Shown here: positions 23,801 through 38,375 of the stretch, piece after piece | Layout of the letters: the number at the start of each line of letters is the position of its first letter | Numbering within the stretch: the first letter of the stretch is position 1 | Assembly: GCA_013399875.1 (NCBI GenBank) | Contig: VXAZ01007626.1 | Location: 558,001 to 622,000 of the forward strand | Source of the DNA: Gymnorhina tibicen | Taxonomy: Eukaryota; Chordata; Aves; Passeriformes; Artamidae | DNA length: 64,000 nucleotides | Direction of reading: 5' to 3' | Notes under the pieces: model-generated | Told to the model about the DNA's origin: nothing | The model's database searches: none | Seen by the model: the letters and a program-made list of their open reading frames with translations, nothing else | Program-made: the position numbers and the translations under genes

Positions 23801-26800
23801 ATAGAACAGACTTCTGGCATTGAAACTGCAGTTATTCCCGGGCCAAGCAGAAGAGTTCTGTACTTGTGCTCTTGGTCCAAAGGAGATGATTCTTTTGTAA
23901 TTAAGGATGGGCAAGAGTGAGTTATGTGCTAATAGCCCTAATTGATTTGGATTATCCCTTGGCTGGGACTAATCTCTTTAGCCATGGGACATACCTGAGT
24001 GCAGTCTCTCAGGCTGGGAGACTGGCTTTTGGGTTAACATCCCAAAAACTCAGAGGCATCTGATGTGTTTCATGGCACTGAACTGGCAAAGTATTACAAT
24101 TCAGGTGTTTGAATCTGTAAAGACATATTCCTAATGAGCTCTTGTGTTTGAACACTAGATTTTACTTGCAGTCAAGACAGAATTTTTGTGTTTATTTAAT
24201 GCTTGATGGCTGGCAATATGAATGATTCATAGTCAAGGGTGTGAGGTTATGAATAAATAGGATTTTATTTATAACATTTATCACAAAAGATTTACTAGAT
24301 ATGGGATTGAATTTGTTCATGCATGAATCTAAAACCGAGCAAAACCTTGCTCTTTATAGACTTCCAGCTTCTACTCAGTTGGTCTTATTGATAGGATCAA
24401 ATAGTTTTGTATCCACTACATTTAAAGAAGCAATGCTCTGCTTCCTTAATGCATGTTGGAAAAGGTGACATATTATGATGGGAAATTATTATTGTCTTAT
24501 AGAAGCTTAATTCAGAGTAGATTTTTAGAGCAGTGAGACAACTGCAGCACAGCACAGCAGTCAGCACTCTTATGTGTACTCTAGATCAAAATTCGTGAGA
24601 GGTTGCCAAAATTTGTAGGCACGTGCAGAGATTAAGGCTGTGGTAGTCCCTGGGACTGGTCACATGCTGCAGTTGAAAATACACTCAAGTGTCCTTCTGT
24701 ATAGATATATAAATAGTGCACCACTTTGTAATTTTAACACTTTTTCTGCAGCTCCACTGACATTAATCTACCTGTGCTATTCTTTTCCTTTATAATAATG
24801 AACTGTATAAACTCCTGGGGATTTTGTCAGAGCTCAATAGCCCAGAAAAATAGGGCAGAAAATTAGTGCAAAGTATTTTTACTATCCTGACATTCAAGGA
24901 GACTGTGATGGGTTGAGTTTCTGGATATGTAAGGACTTTCAGCCAGCTTTTGCTCTTACACAAGTAGAGGTTGATTACAGTAGAGAGACAAACTATTTGT
25001 TTGTGTTGGACTAAGGTCAAGCAGTACACTGTTTGTGCCAGTCTATCATAACTTTCCAAGAGAGGAATGAGATCCTGAAGGTTCTAAAAAGGGCAGGTGT
25101 ATTACGCGGTTATTAATCAGCCTTTGTGGAAATGTTCCTGGGTTCAAAGTCTCCCTGTTAATAAGTCGTGGTGAACTAACAGTTACTGGGTAATGAGCCA
25201 TCCGTGTCTATACCTAGAAATAATCAGGTGTGGTTTCCATCTGATACAAAATGCATATACAGTCAGTCTGCTTGCTGACAGTGAAATTGGGAAGTATATG
25301 GCTTACCTGGGGAACTCTCAACTGGCAGGAATCACAACACTCATTTCCTCCTCTTCATGTTATCCATCTTTAGTGACTTTCTTCTATGAAAACAGCCTCC
25401 ATCTGCAGAGATGCCACTTGATTTTGTTGGCTGTGCACGTGGTGTAGGCACCTGCCACTGGATCACCGTTGATTTCGTTGGTAAAGGCCAAGGGACAAAA
25501 AAGGTAACTTTGCATTAGCTGTCCCAGCAGTGCAACTAATGCAGCAACTGTTGGAGAGCAACCATATCCAGTGGGTACCAACTGCTTTCTGTTTGCTTCA
25601 TTTCTGTGTTTTAAACAAAGACCAAGAAAATGCTGCAATCTTTAGTCTGCATTTTCGCCAACACACCAAGACTGTGACATCGTTTTGCCTTGCCACGTTT
25701 TCCTCAGGGGATGGTGACTGGGCTGACAGCCCGTTCTGTGGTTATGTTCTGCTTAAGCTTGCTCGCCTTCACAGCACCAGCGAGAGTACTGAAAATCCTG
25801 AAGACTGTGAGAGCATGAACGCTGTCTCATTTTTGACACATCTGAATTGTTCTTATTTTGTATTCTTTTGAAGAATATCTTCTCAAAAATATTCACAAGG
25901 CAAAGTTATGTTGTAAAAATGATCGAGGACATACATTTTCTTCCAGCGTGCTGTAGAGATGCTGGACTGATTCAATAACACTATTACCGTTGTCCCTTAT
26001 GCTCTCCTAATATCGCTGAAATCCCTTTGCTAGAAACCCATAATTACAATCCTCAGAGTGAAAATCTAGAGTACTTGATCCTTAAAGGTAGCATAAAAAA
26101 AGATACTAGCACTGACAAAATTTGTGGGGCTGCCCTTGCAAATTGGTACAAAAGTTGACATGAAGATTCAGGATTATATCCAGGGCATCATAACTACTGT
26201 GCTTTAGGTAGACCTGCTTGCAAATAGTGTATAGTTTATACTGCAGCCACAAACTACTATGCATACAGTATTTGTGAAATACTATAACTGCAGCAAAGCC
26301 AAGCTTTAGCAGAGGCTGAACCTTCTACATCTTCTACCTCCATGAACTCCCTTGGCATCCATTTGGGAGACAGAAGTCACTGGAGCACAGTCAAGGAGCC
26401 ATGTAGCCACCTCCTGACAATGCCTCTATGTTAGGAAGGGTTGCACAAAGTCCCTCTAAGAGGGAGGAAAATACCTGATGGAGGAAAGTACAAGCAGCTG
26501 GTGAGACATCAAGAAAGCAGTGTATGCTGCCAGGTTGTGTTCCAGGACAGGTGGACTCAGCCTGCAGCAAGGTCCAGAGAAGGGCTGGTGTACATCAGTG
26601 AGCAGAGAAATGGCAAGTTCACCATTTGAGGGGGCTGCAAAAGAACTCATCTCATCAAAGATACTGCAGGATGAACGTGGAGCTTTCAAAGTGGAGCTTT
26701 TTCAGTTTACCAGAAGGAGTTGAGCAGTACCTGTGGGGAGGGGGACTCTGTACTGCTGTACAGCAGTCCTGTGGAAACTCACACCAAATCAGATGAGTCA

Positions 26801-29800
26801 AAGACTTGGATTCACTTATGTTGGTTCTTAGTAGTCAATGAATATTTTTAGAAATATTTCCTTGAACTCCAGTCCCCGCTAGATTTTTTTCAAGATGAGA
26901 AAGGGACACCCAAAGACCAGATGGAACTATGAGGGAGATTTTCCAGTGTTATCTCCTCAGAGAGAGTGACAGTAGGCAGTGAGGTTCTAAACATGCAGTT
27001 TCTTCCTCCCTGGCTTAGCAGCTTGTGCAGAAACCCATCCTCTTCAGAAACTTCGCATTTGGTGCCTCAGGGTGTTTTAGATAGTACATTTCTGCAGAAG
27101 TGCCCTCTTTAATGTGTGTGAACAAAATCTGTCTGCTGACACTGACACGTGGATATCAATTCAAAAACTAGAAAAAAATCCTGCATCCCATGAAAAAAAG
27201 GTGGCCTGTGATGCAACACATGTGGGATTTGCACCAAGTATGGTTCATCAAGGTATATGGTTCATCACACAGGTTTTCCAAGACTAATTAGTCAATAGTA
27301 TTGCTGATTTGTTTCTGTCCTGTTGCAAGTTTGATGAGCTGCACTGTTTTGGTCTGATTTTTGCCGTGTGCATCCCGGCAGTGATTATGTCTACCTGTCA
27401 TGCCAGTTATGATGGCACATGAGAAGGACATGAACTGAGTTTGACATAATCTGAGTGCTCGATCATTTGAGCCTGGAACTGCTCCCACTCAAAAGAATTT
27501 GTTTGTCCATGTAGGTATTGAATAGTGAAAAATACCAGAAACTCTGGGTTTACATTTTGTGCCTCAATATTCATTTGGGCCACTGACATGGTATGACAGC
27601 AGACAAGAGGCTTTACTGAAAAATTGCAGAGTCTAGAATATTCACACTGGTTTTGGAAACCACGCCTAATGGTTAACCGGTATTTCTGAAGTCATATCAC
27701 ATGTCAGGACTGGGAAATGCTAGTGCAATGTCCTCTAGACGTTTCAGCTGATGTCCTTTTCTAATTTGATGAGTAGAAACAAGTCTCTGTGCTGTATGGA
27801 TATGATGGTATTCAACTTACATCGTGTACTTTGAAATAAAGCACGACAGAATACTCCTCTGGCTATATGTGTATCCTGAGGGCCTTATTTATGACACCCC
27901 TTCAGGTGTTAGCAGCTCTGCCTCTTCTTGCTGCAATGCATGGGAATCCAGTGAAGTGTTTGGCCTAAAGTCTGTCTTCCATCTGGTCAGTATACAGAGT
28001 GACAGTGCAAACCCACTGAAAGCACACTTTTTCACCATAATGTTATAAACGCCTCCAGCCACGGTGCAGGGGATGGGAGTGAAGCAAAGTGTCAACAGCA
28101 GAAAATGTTACTGGACCTCTGTGGAAGGAAAGAAAAGTTGTGCCAGGGCAGTGAATATACTATTCCAAAGGCAAGGGAACATATCCAAATTAAGCTCACT
28201 TCTCCCAAAAGCAGTATTTTTTTGCCAGAGCAAGGATATTTGTAATATTCCCTTCTGATAGAAACACCAAAATAGATGATTTTATATCAATTAACTTGAC
28301 AAAAGTACTCTTTCTTTATCTCCCTCCACTTCCATTTTTTTATGAGAAAGTTACAGGTTTTTTCTCCTAACTCATCTAAAAGGTCTTTCAGGAATGTGCA
28401 ATTGTGTTTACTGAGATTTGAAATTTCATCCAGAAGAACTCTTCACACAAATGCAAAGTAAAGGGGAAGGTTCTTGTCCTTTTGTCCTTTTTTTTCCTTC
28501 ACCCTTCCTCATTCTCCCTTGCATTATAAATATCAAGGAAACTCAGTGCTGTTAATTCTTTCTGGTTGTTGCCAAGATTCCTCCAAAATATGCTACTCCA
28601 ATGGACAGCTAATAATGCAAAAAGAATTTTTGAGTACTAGCAGAAAATTAACCACAGAGGAATAAATTTTTGCTTATTTTCCACAAAATCACTGTGACTA
28701 TTATATCTGACTGGTTTTCAAATTATTCACCTTAAAGATTACTCAACCACTGGACTTCTCCTGAGACTATGCCGATCCTTTCTTTATTATTGTTTTCTTT
28801 TTTCTTTCTTTTTTTTTATGAGAGTCAACTGTTCTTTTAAGCTTAGCAAATTCTCAACTTGCCAAGCTAAATATTCCAGACAAGGAGCTACTTGTCCAAA
28901 GTAGTTCTGCTATGGTAATTCACCCTGACCTTTCAAGCAAGGGGCATTTCAGGTTATGAAACAAGCATGTGAGATGCTGCTGGAATGCCAACCTTCTTCA
29001 CTCCCCGTTCATGCCATGCCCCTGCAACCTGACAGTTACTCATGGGGCCTGCCTTAAAGATTGTTTTATGGCTGTGACTTTGGCTGCAAGACTGTTGGCA
29101 CTCCTGCAGAGAGAGCAAGTGTGCTTGAAATCAAGTTTTGTACTTGAAAGCCTGTCTGTGCTGTCAAGGTGAGCACATCTCTAATCTCTTGTTGCTCATG
29201 GTATTTCTGTAGCCCCTGTGACACCAGTTAGTCTCTTTGGGTCCTGTGGAAGAGCCTGACTGTACCAGAAAATGCCCATCTGAGCAACGTGGACGTGCTT
29301 GTTGCTCCATCTGCCATGACAGGAATTGTGCCCGACTGTAAACTTCAAAGATGTTACTTGTTTTGTTTCATACCAAAGCAGACAGCAAACCTCACTCTGG
29401 TCTGTAGGCAATCCACACACTGGCATCTACTGTGTTTTACTTCTCTGGGCAGCTAGAGTTCAGCTTCATGAGACTGATCTGCCCATGGGACTGCCCACCT
29501 CCTCTTCCCTCTTCCTTTTCCCTTCGTGTGTGCCATCCCAGGTAAAGCCTGGAAGCTGCCGAAGGTCTCCAGAGGCTGGAGGAACTGCAGCTTTGAAGTA
29601 GGTGGTAGAGTTGGCTCTGCCCTTCTTCCTTTCTCAGTTCCCAGGCGACATCTTTCAATTGATGCTGTCACAGCAGGAAGAAGAAAGCACCCTGGAAAAT
29701 TTAAGGGTCTGCTTCTGCCATGTGCGTTAGGAGATATTTATGTCTTCCTCCTCGGGCAGGGAGAGAGGCTGTGTGGGGAAGGCATAACATTTAGGTTCTG

Positions 29801-32626
29801 CTCAGGGAGTTGTTTTGCTTTCTGAGCTGCTCTGAGATTTTGACTTCATGCAATAAACTCAGCTCCAGTGCAAGGGTAAGGAAGAGACTCGTGCTACCTT
29901 CCTTGTGTGGTGGGGTGGGAATCACAGGTTTTTCTTCCCCCTTCCAGGTGCTGGCAACTGCTACTGCTGGCCATGGTGAACATGCAGGACAGTTAGGTCA
30001 AAGTAGGTGAAGTATATTCCTGGCTGAAAAGACCTTTCAAATTTCCAAATCAAGTTTCACATAAACCAATTTTTTAAGTGATGCTTTCCACACTGCTGTC
30101 TCCCCATCCTGCATATCCTCTGTCTGAGCAATATTCTTGGATATATGGGATTTTTTTCTGCTATTGTATGGGTGAGGATGTTGTACCAACTTCCTACTGA
30201 GAAGAGCCAAGCCATTAATAGTTAAGAGCTTCTTGCCAGTGCTGAAGAGGCAACAAAAGTGTTGTCTCTCTGCCTTACCTATGGAAGCTGGCAGCAACAA
30301 TCTTATCAAGGCCTGAGCCAAACCTGAGCAATAAACTCAGCTGTGCCTTTTGAGTAACAGTGGCTTGTTCTCAGAGGCAAAAAAAGATGAAGGGAAGAAA
30401 GAGTAAATCCTAAAGGGATGGTTTCTCTTTGTCACTCTTAAATTGAACACAAGTATGGGTTTTTTCCCCTCTGTTCCCTAATTTCTCTTTCCACTTTGTT
30501 TAAAAGGCCAGAAATTGAGGGGTTTAGAATCCAGAGAGGCTTTAATTTGCTGACATTGTCCTATTCTCAAGGTTAAAAAAGCACAGCTCCCCAAGAGAGG
30601 GACTCACACTGATAACTAAACCAGATTAACCATTTCTTGCCCTCTTCTGATGTATAGGCTGGCCTCACTCATCCACAGATTGAAGTGCTGGTTTTGCAAG
30701 AGGGTATTCTGCATGGCTGTGGGTCACAGCATGTGATCTGGCTGTTATGTGCCTCTGCTCCCAAATCTCTGTGGACTCTCGAGTATTATTCTGCTAATTT
30801 TTCTTCCCTGCATTCAGTAACTGTGTTTCATTTCCTTAATGAGACTAACCAGCAAAATTAGAGAGATTTTAGCTGTGGGATATCAAACTCATACTGCACA
30901 TGAGCAGCCACCTTCCCATCCCTGTTTGTCTTCGGCTCAAATATTTTATTTGTAACTGAGTACACTTGTACTTTGTACTGTAATATCATATTGTAAACCC
31001 TTCATAACCTGAGAATGTCAGCCTGGGCTTGTGGGTACATGCTGTCTCTCAAAAGAGTGAGACATGCTACAGCTGTCCAGATTTGGCTCTGGGTATAATG
31101 TAACATAACAAACTTGTGAGGAGCTATTGTGTCGGTCCAGCGAGTTAGGTTCAATCAGCAATAAAGCAGACATACATGCACTTTGCTAACAGACATGAAT
31201 ATAGGACTGTAAAAGGACTGTGAAACTTCCTTTAATAAGTTTGCATAGAAAATTGTGATTTGAAATAATTTCTCCTTTGCAGAGTTGTTAGTTGATTTAC
31301 GCCTGTGTAATTGATTTACAAGCACCTTTATTCTGTTAAAAAGTTACTTACATGCTTGACTGTATCTTTGCTGTCCATACTCCTCATGTGTAAGAAGCCT
31401 GACAATTAATGCTAAGCTTAATTCCACATGTTTGCAGAAGCGAGCCCACAGAGAGCTGTTAATTTCCCTTGGTACTCTTATAAGCCAATATGTTACTGTG
31501 GTTTTATTTGCAAAATAAACACTGTACATTTACTTAATTATATTTGATGTCATAATTCCAGGTTTTTCTTTGGCCTGCAGGGACTCAGGGCCCTCAGGGT
31601 AGCTTTCCTCATAATTAAACAACAGTTGTATAGCTGTAGTTAGTAAATAATGATTGAAGACATGCGTAACAAACCAACGACCAGCAGTTTCTGTAATAAA
31701 GTGAAAAACACACCTTTACAGTGAAAAATGTGATTTTCCAAAGGGAAAGCATGAAGTGCAGTTCAAAACTCATATGTTTATTTGCTATTTTGTCCTCTCT
31801 GAATGAATGAATAATGTCTGCATTCTAAAAAGGAAAATAATGAGAAACAGTATTCACAATGAAGTGGGACAGAGATTGTTGGTGCTTTTAATATATTTTT
31901 AATTTCAGCTAATCTCTGAAACTACTTTAAGGGCAGAAGTGACTTCCAGCAGGGTCTGGTCACACCAGTGACTATATCCTCATGGACCAAGCCCTCTCAG
32001 CAGAAGGATATGTTGGTCTCTCTCCTCTTTGTCTCCGTGCACTTTTCAAAAAACCTCCAAGGGTCATCCTTTATCCACAGCCCTCCCCTCAACACAGGGC
32101 CTCGTAGCTGCCTGAAACAAACAGCTGTCCCTGCTTTTTTTTAATATATGATTTTCTTCTGATCCCACCTTGTGTGATAGTTTGTCTTTGGCAGCAACCA
32201 TGTAAGTGAAAATTTGGACATCTAAAATATTTAAAGCACAAGTTCTTTAGCCAAATTTCCTGTACAGAAAAATCTGCTCCTGCAGTTCATATTGCATACC
32301 TTAAAATGTAGCGCTGGCTGAAGGAATCACATAATAATTCTGGTGACAGAATTGGAAGATATATTGTATGCAACCAGCTCTGTATTTGCTCAACAGATTT
32401 AATTACATGGTAAAATTATCAAGTTTTCATATTTATGCTTTGACTATTCATCATCAGGTATCTGTATGCATTTTTGGAGGGGTCTTTTTTGGGTCTGGTC
32501 CAAGCACTGCTGAACTGCTCTGATTTGTTGGATATGTCACTGTAGTTGCAATGCTTTGCTGCTTTTTTTTTTCTTTTGCATTTTTATGCTCTGAAAGTAA
32601 CATCTTTTTCTTTATCTTTTTTAAAG

Positions 32627-32695
32627 ATAAAGACATTCCCTGCTGATACATCTAATCCTTTTTTCGATCCCTTTACAACAGTACCACAGTTTTCT
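32627..32695 (+). CDS. Coding exon: NPF and DPF endocytic peptides
   Basis: A 69-nt exon in phase 0 at both ends, with acceptor TTATCTTTTTTAAAG and donor TCT|GTAAGT. It encodes IKTFPADTSNPFFDPFTTVP then QFS. An alternative AG six bases downstream would remove Ile-Lys. NPF is the classic EH-domain ligand (Eps15, EHD, intersectin families) and DPF the classic AP-2 alpha-ear ligand. The two overlap as N-P-F-F-D-P-F, which suggests a role in endocytic or recycling traffic. That role is inferred from motifs only. Confidence 0.72.
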
Positions 32696-35600
32696 GTAAG
32701 TAGAATGTGCAACTAAAAACTGTGTTTTAACACAATTCCAACTGATTTTTTAAGTGTCAGAAATCTATGCACTAAGCAGTCCTCAAAAAATAAAAAAAAG
32801 ATAAATTCCAAGTAGAAATTCGAGTACGAAGCAGTTAAATATTCCCATTATACAAAATGTTGCCTGCATTCAGACATTGCTGCTTACTAGACAGAGAACT
32901 AAGAGTCAGAGGTCAAGGCTCACCACTGATGAAGTTGGTCCCAAAGTGTTGTTCAGTTCAGGACTGTAGAGGACACTTGTGAAGCTCCGTAACATCTTTA
33001 CAGGGAACAGTAAGGGAATGGGAAGGCTTAGTCCTCTGTCTAGCAATTGTGTGGCCTCCTGCCTGAAACCACCTGCTGTGCCATCACAAAGAGGGCCCTG
33101 ATTTTCATTGAACTTACATCTGAATTTTAAAGAAGAGTTATAGTTAGTGTGTGAGTGACTACAATGGTATCCTTGTTTAAACTCTCTTGTTTACCTAAGA
33201 ACTTGAGTCCAATATTCAACTACATTCTTGTTAAATTTTCATGGAAGACACGACTTAGGGATTTTGGTGAGGTAAACTACATACAAACAGAAAACAATTA
33301 TCTGATAATTTTAAAAGTAAGTACAATCGAAATCTTGCTCTAGTGGTAGAGGCATTATGTAATAAGTACAACAAAAAAGTATGACAAAATTAACTACTCT
33401 TTAAGAAACACTCTGCTGATAAACCCCATGTAAAATTACTTAAAATGTTTAAATTACATTTGCAAAATGAAGCATTTCAGATTTTGACCTTAAATTTTAC
33501 TGGTTGCAGCAATCTATATCTGGCATATAATCCACGATAAGTAACTTCATTCACTGTTGGGTCATGTGAAGGTTCTGTCTGTATTTAATGACTTAAAGAA
33601 AGAGACTTTTCTTTCACAATAAACCTGATCATGGGCTTTTATGTAAATGTGTTTTTTCTCCAAATAGGTATTTTAAAACCAGAGTTAGTTAGCATCCCCA
33701 AGCTGTGTAAGTGCCACAGCTGAGCTCTAATTAAATGCATTTGAAAGTACACAGGAATGTCACAGCAATGTTTCACTATGTCAGCCAAGTCCAGACAGTA
33801 CAATTGTGATAGTAGCTAACCCAAAATTACACTGCTTGTGTCTTTCACAGTACTCCTTTATCTAAGCAAAAAGATGTGCCCCCGAAATAGCTTTCCCACT
33901 AATTAGTATTGATAGTCAGACATTATTTTTCTGTCTCTGACAGGATGAAAGCAAAATTTAGGAGGGCTATATAGCATATATTTTCATAATTGGGGGGTCA
34001 GAACTCTAAAATACAAACAGAAGGTATACTGATATACTTACCCACAGAAATTTCCATATTGCAGAAAATGGCTCTTTCATGGCTAATTCAAATGTTGAAC
34101 TTTTGTTATGGGGAAAAGAAGTAAAGCAAAATTCAATCTAATCTTTCTGAATTCCTATCTTCTCCCCACAGATTTCCATTTCCCTGAGCAGGGTAGAGGG
34201 CAAAATCCAGATCACAAATATTTTAAATACTATTGCAATAAAAACCTAATGATGTATGATCCATCACATGATCCCATACATTCCTTTTAGTGAGTTATGT
34301 ACAAATATCTGCGGCAAACAAGCAGCTACCTGTGGGACTGCATAGGGATGGGAAAACTGTTAGGAGGATGAGGTAGGATTTGGTCCTGTGTTTCATGGCC
34401 CTCTGTCCCAGCCCAAAGGGAGGTGTCCCTCCACAGCAGCATTTCAGGTCATCCTGATGTACTGCTGAGGACTTGAAGAGAGCTACACCACAGGCAGGAT
34501 CTGTACGGGAAGGGTAACTAGGACTTGCAGGCAGATCTAACTCTGAATGGTCTCCAGTCACACACAGACCCAGATGGTAATGTTTGTTAATTGTTTTCTT
34601 TTTTTTGTTTTCTTGCTTCCTTTCCTTTCTTGTCCTTCCCCTTCCCTCCTTTTTTTTTTTTTTTTCCTTGGAAGAAAACATTGAAATAGGGAATACAGCA
34701 TCAGACACTCACCCCAGGACATGTTATTAAGCATGAAAAGGGTTATGAAGAATGACATTTAGAAGGCTTTACCTTTCATGTACAGCTTCAAATTTGGTGG
34801 TGTATATGCAGTTGTGTTGATTTGATCAGATGAAAAATTAGATGACTTGGTTACCTGGAATGTTTATATACAAGCTTCAAGCCAGGAACCCTCTGAATTT
34901 CAGAGATTTCCATAGAAAAATGGCAGGCATGATGGCCATATTCTCAGGCAGGTGTAAGTCACATAGATTTAAATTAATGAAATTATATCTGTTTAGACCA
35001 GTTAAATATTTGACTTAAGTGTACCATGCAATCAGACATATATATATAAAAAGATGCTTTGGATATCTACTGTAAAATAATCATCCAGAGCAAACACACT
35101 ATGGGACTCAAGGCAATTCTTCACCAAATGTAGTTTGTCATCACTCTGCTGATTTCAGTGAGGCTGGGAGAATTTACATCAGCTTCAGAGTGATGTCTTC
35201 TTCTCATGCCATAGAGTAAGATCTGGCAGTCATTGGAGCACAGGGATCCTGTATGAGGAACACCAAATTTCATATCCCTGCAGTTTGTAAGGTTGAGTTT
35301 TAAAAGTTGAATGACAGAGAATTTTGAACAGGTTCTATTAGCTATTATTTACACACAGGAGAGTTTCTTTAGTTGATTTTACATTTTTCCATTTTACTAA
35401 TTTTATGGAATTAATGGAATTCCTTTTGCTTAAGAGATTATTTTGGATCATAACAGATGTGTTTAGACATGTTAAAAAGTGACAATAAGCAAGCAAACCT
35501 AACAGAGACAGTCTTTTCTGGGTTCAAATAGTTTTCCCACTGTTTAAACTATGTTTGTGAATCCCATTGCTTCTGTGAGGCTTGCAGAATTTGAGAAACA

Positions 35601-36581
35601 ATTAAGACCGAAAAACAAAATAAAGGTTGCTCTTCAAATAGCTGCTTCCTTATGATGGTAGGGAATTCCTTCCTCCCTGCCTTAGACTCTGAACCAGGTC
35701 CAGAAGAAAAAGTTGTCAAGGAAGAAACACAGCTGATACCAGTAGGAGCGTGTTCTAATGATCCTGACACACTGACAACTGCAGTTCCTCTGTGTTCTTC
35801 CCAGGTCAGGGTCAGACATGCTCCACAGGCACTAGCTGCTGGGGTTTGGCATGAGAAATAGCCCATGCTAAAAAACAAGGCAGTGCTGTTTGATTTTTAG
35901 GGTTCCTCCCCCTCTGGTTGTAAGGGTAGCCCAGTCTTTGCTGTAATATTGCTGCGCTGATATGCCTCACGTGAAAGACAGGAGATGGTTTCTTGCTCTT
36001 TGTCTTAAATCTGCACTTCCAATATTGTTTTAACATTGCCTGTCACTGGATACTGCAAGAATATTTCTCTTGAGGCATGTTCCAGTTAGCAAATGTGGGA
36101 AAGGGATGGAGATTTCAAAACCTGGACTCCTAAAAGCGCAGACTCCCAGCTGTTAACAAAACACAGAGTAGTTAGAGGACCCACCAGAAAATTGTATAGG
36201 ATTCCTGAAGAATATTCCAGAAATCTCATGTTGTCAACATTCTGCATCATATTTAGGGAAAATGCAATACTGATAAGTGCCATTCTCCCAGTTGATTATG
36301 TTTTTTTACCTGAATGCTGCCAGTGCCATACACACAGTGTCATCTCACCTAGCGCATGTTGCCATCAGGCTTGTGCCTCAGACATCAAAAGAGGTGGCTG
36401 TCCAGCATCTACAGAGGTTGCACTGATAGGTTATAGCCACAGCCTCCCATTTGTTCTCATTCTTAGTTTCTGTTACCAAGTGCTTGGCAATGAATTGGAT
36501 AGTGAAGGATGGCAAGACCAGGAGAAGCTAATTCACAGTTTTTTCTTTCTTTCCTTTTCTTTTACATACTTTTTTTTGTAG
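32696..36581. other. Intron
   Basis: Lies between phase-0 exon ends. It is AT-rich, with a 16-base T run at 34650-34665 and otherwise no recognisable element. It ends in a long pyrimidine tract and TTTTTTTTGTAG acceptor. Confidence 0.65.
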
Positions 36582-36745
36582 GCAGAATTTGCGGACAGCA
36601 AGTTACAGTGCTGTGGGGTGCAGTCATCTCCTAAGATTACGCTGGTGTCTCCGTCACCCGTCCTGAGGTCTCTGGCAGAGACTATACCGACTCCAACAGT
36701 CCAGACAGTATACACGTCGCATAAGCCCATTTCTCTGGCAGACAG
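36582..36745 (+). CDS. Coding exon: Ser/Pro/Thr-rich tail segment
   Basis: A 164-nt exon after a very strong acceptor, ending at CAG|GTACTG. It reads AEFADSKLQCCGVQSSPKIT, then LVSPSPVLRSLAETIPTPTV and QTVYTSHKPISLAD. CpG dinucleotides (TTACGC, TCCGTC, CCCGTC, ACCGAC, ACGTCGC) are far denser than in the flanking introns, supporting a conserved exon. Several S-P and T-P sites (SSPK, VSPSP, IPTP) could be proline-directed phosphosites. It starts in phase 0 and ends with two bases (AG) completed by the C of the last exon. Confidence 0.78.
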
Positions 36746-38375
36746 GTACTGTGCAGTTCTTTCACAGAAGTACTGTGATGCTCTCTGCATTAAAGGAATC
36801 AGCTTGATTTCCTTTTTTCTGTCATAATTACCATAAAGTGTAATTTTCTCTTATATCAAAAGACTATTGCTTGACTACTTCAGAATAGGTGGGTTATGTA
36901 AAGAAATACCTGTAACTCATACTCTCATGCTCTGAGATTAAAAAAAAGCCTACCTTAATTAACTGCTGCAGCCAGCAGTGTACCATTTCTGTGGCCAATG
37001 ACCTGGAGAGAAAGGGTTGTGCAGATTTTCCTCAGGCAAGTAATTTTGTCTGAACCACAAAGGTTTTGTTTTAATAATTGCTGTTACAAATTGTTTTTTG
37101 AAATTAGATTTCTATGGGGGAAAGCTGAGTTTGAGATATGTATGTTCTTCTAAATGAAAAACAGGCATTGTTTTTCTTTTTTGTTCCTTCTTCTTTTTTT
37201 TTTTCTTTTTTAGTAACGTCAAGCTACAGTGGTCTTGTAATTTCTCAGAGAAACAACAAGCTATACCACCTTTCCATAGGCAGACTCTTTTCAGTTTTCT
37301 GTTCTTTCATCCTACTGGTTTTGCATGCTGGCTTCTTATTCCATAATTTAATCAAAGCTGAACTTCCCAAGCTGATAATTTACTGGATATAAATGTAGCA
37401 GTGGATATACTCAGTATTTCTGGAGCACAAATAGTCCTAGGCTTATGAAGAGAAAAGTATTTCTTTGACATCATGATAAATGAGTCTTTTTTACTTTTGG
37501 ATTCATAGTCAATTCCCATTTTTGGTTGTTAATTATTTTTCGCAGATGTTGGTTAATTGCACCTGCACACTTGTTCAGCATTGCTAACTCATCTAAAAAA
37601 TTATCATTCCAGTAAAATGTAATTCTGAAGCTGTAATGCTGAACTCAGCTTCTGTAGGATGTCTCAAGCACACGAGGGTGATTCTACCCCTGCTTGTCCA
37701 CGAATGGACTGCAAGGTTTCTGCAACGCAGTTTAAATCTCCAAACTCTGTTACAAGTGTGAGATACATAACTTTCAGGACAGCATGGTAAACAGTTTCAG
37801 AAATGGAGTAACTTACCTGAGGCATTCCCAGGGTTACAAAGCCTCTGGGCTCTGGAGTGAATTGGTGAGAGCAAGGACTTCAGGCTCTGATTCCCACATC
37901 CTGATATGGGCAGGACTGTGGTAAATTCAGCATATAGATATAGATATATAGATATATAGATATATAGATACATGGATATATATGTATATAGATATCCCTC
38001 AATATCAGACCACACCAAGGAGCAGAAGGCTGTAACAGCAGTCTTTCATGATGGCATTTGCTGTAGCTGCTCCATTTTTAGAGTCCTAGTCCAGCTTCCT
38101 TTGAAATCAGTAGCCTTTAATGGGGGTTAGATGAAATTATAAACTGTTTTGCCATGTGGATCTTTTTATATCCTTCTTCTTGCCTCTGTTTGCTCTTCAG
38201 AAATATCAAGCGATACTTGTTTTTGAATCAGCCATCAGTTATCAGCTTTTTCACTGAATTGAGTCTGACCTTTTTTTCCCCTCCTTTGGTATTTTGAAAA
38301 TGTTAATTATTTTAAATTGAAATCTGAGACTTATTGTTGTTCCCATAATTGGCTGTTTGTGCATTAATTACACAG
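36746..38375. other. Last intron
   Basis: A 1.6 kb intron. It contains a GATATA-type AT microsatellite at 37931-37996 and a strong but isolated minus-strand donor sequence near 37814. It ends with GCATTAATTACACAG. Confidence 0.65.
37931..37996. repeat. (GATATA)n AT-rich microsatellite
   Basis: An imperfect run of ATAGATATATAGATATATAG units with a CATGG interruption. It gives a spurious Tyr/Ile-rich minus-strand frame, which is ignored. Confidence 0.9.

Larger units (their letters stand above)
13081..32626. other. Large intron (about 19.5 kb)
   Basis: Both flanking exon ends are phase 0. It holds a CR1 LINE fragment (14116-14418), a 33-bp tandem duplication (13866-13929), a 17-bp tandem repeat (20831-20877), short A-rich and CAA-rich tracts, and a possible 84-nt cassette exon at 15626-15709. 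Several 60-100 codon open frames occur on both strands, but none has family resemblance. Confidence 0.6.

Noticed and set aside
37797..38018. Minus-strand frame with Tyr/Ile repeats next to a strong minus-strand donor near 37814.
   Set aside because: The frame is the GATATA microsatellite. The donor has no matching acceptor with a coding-like exon.
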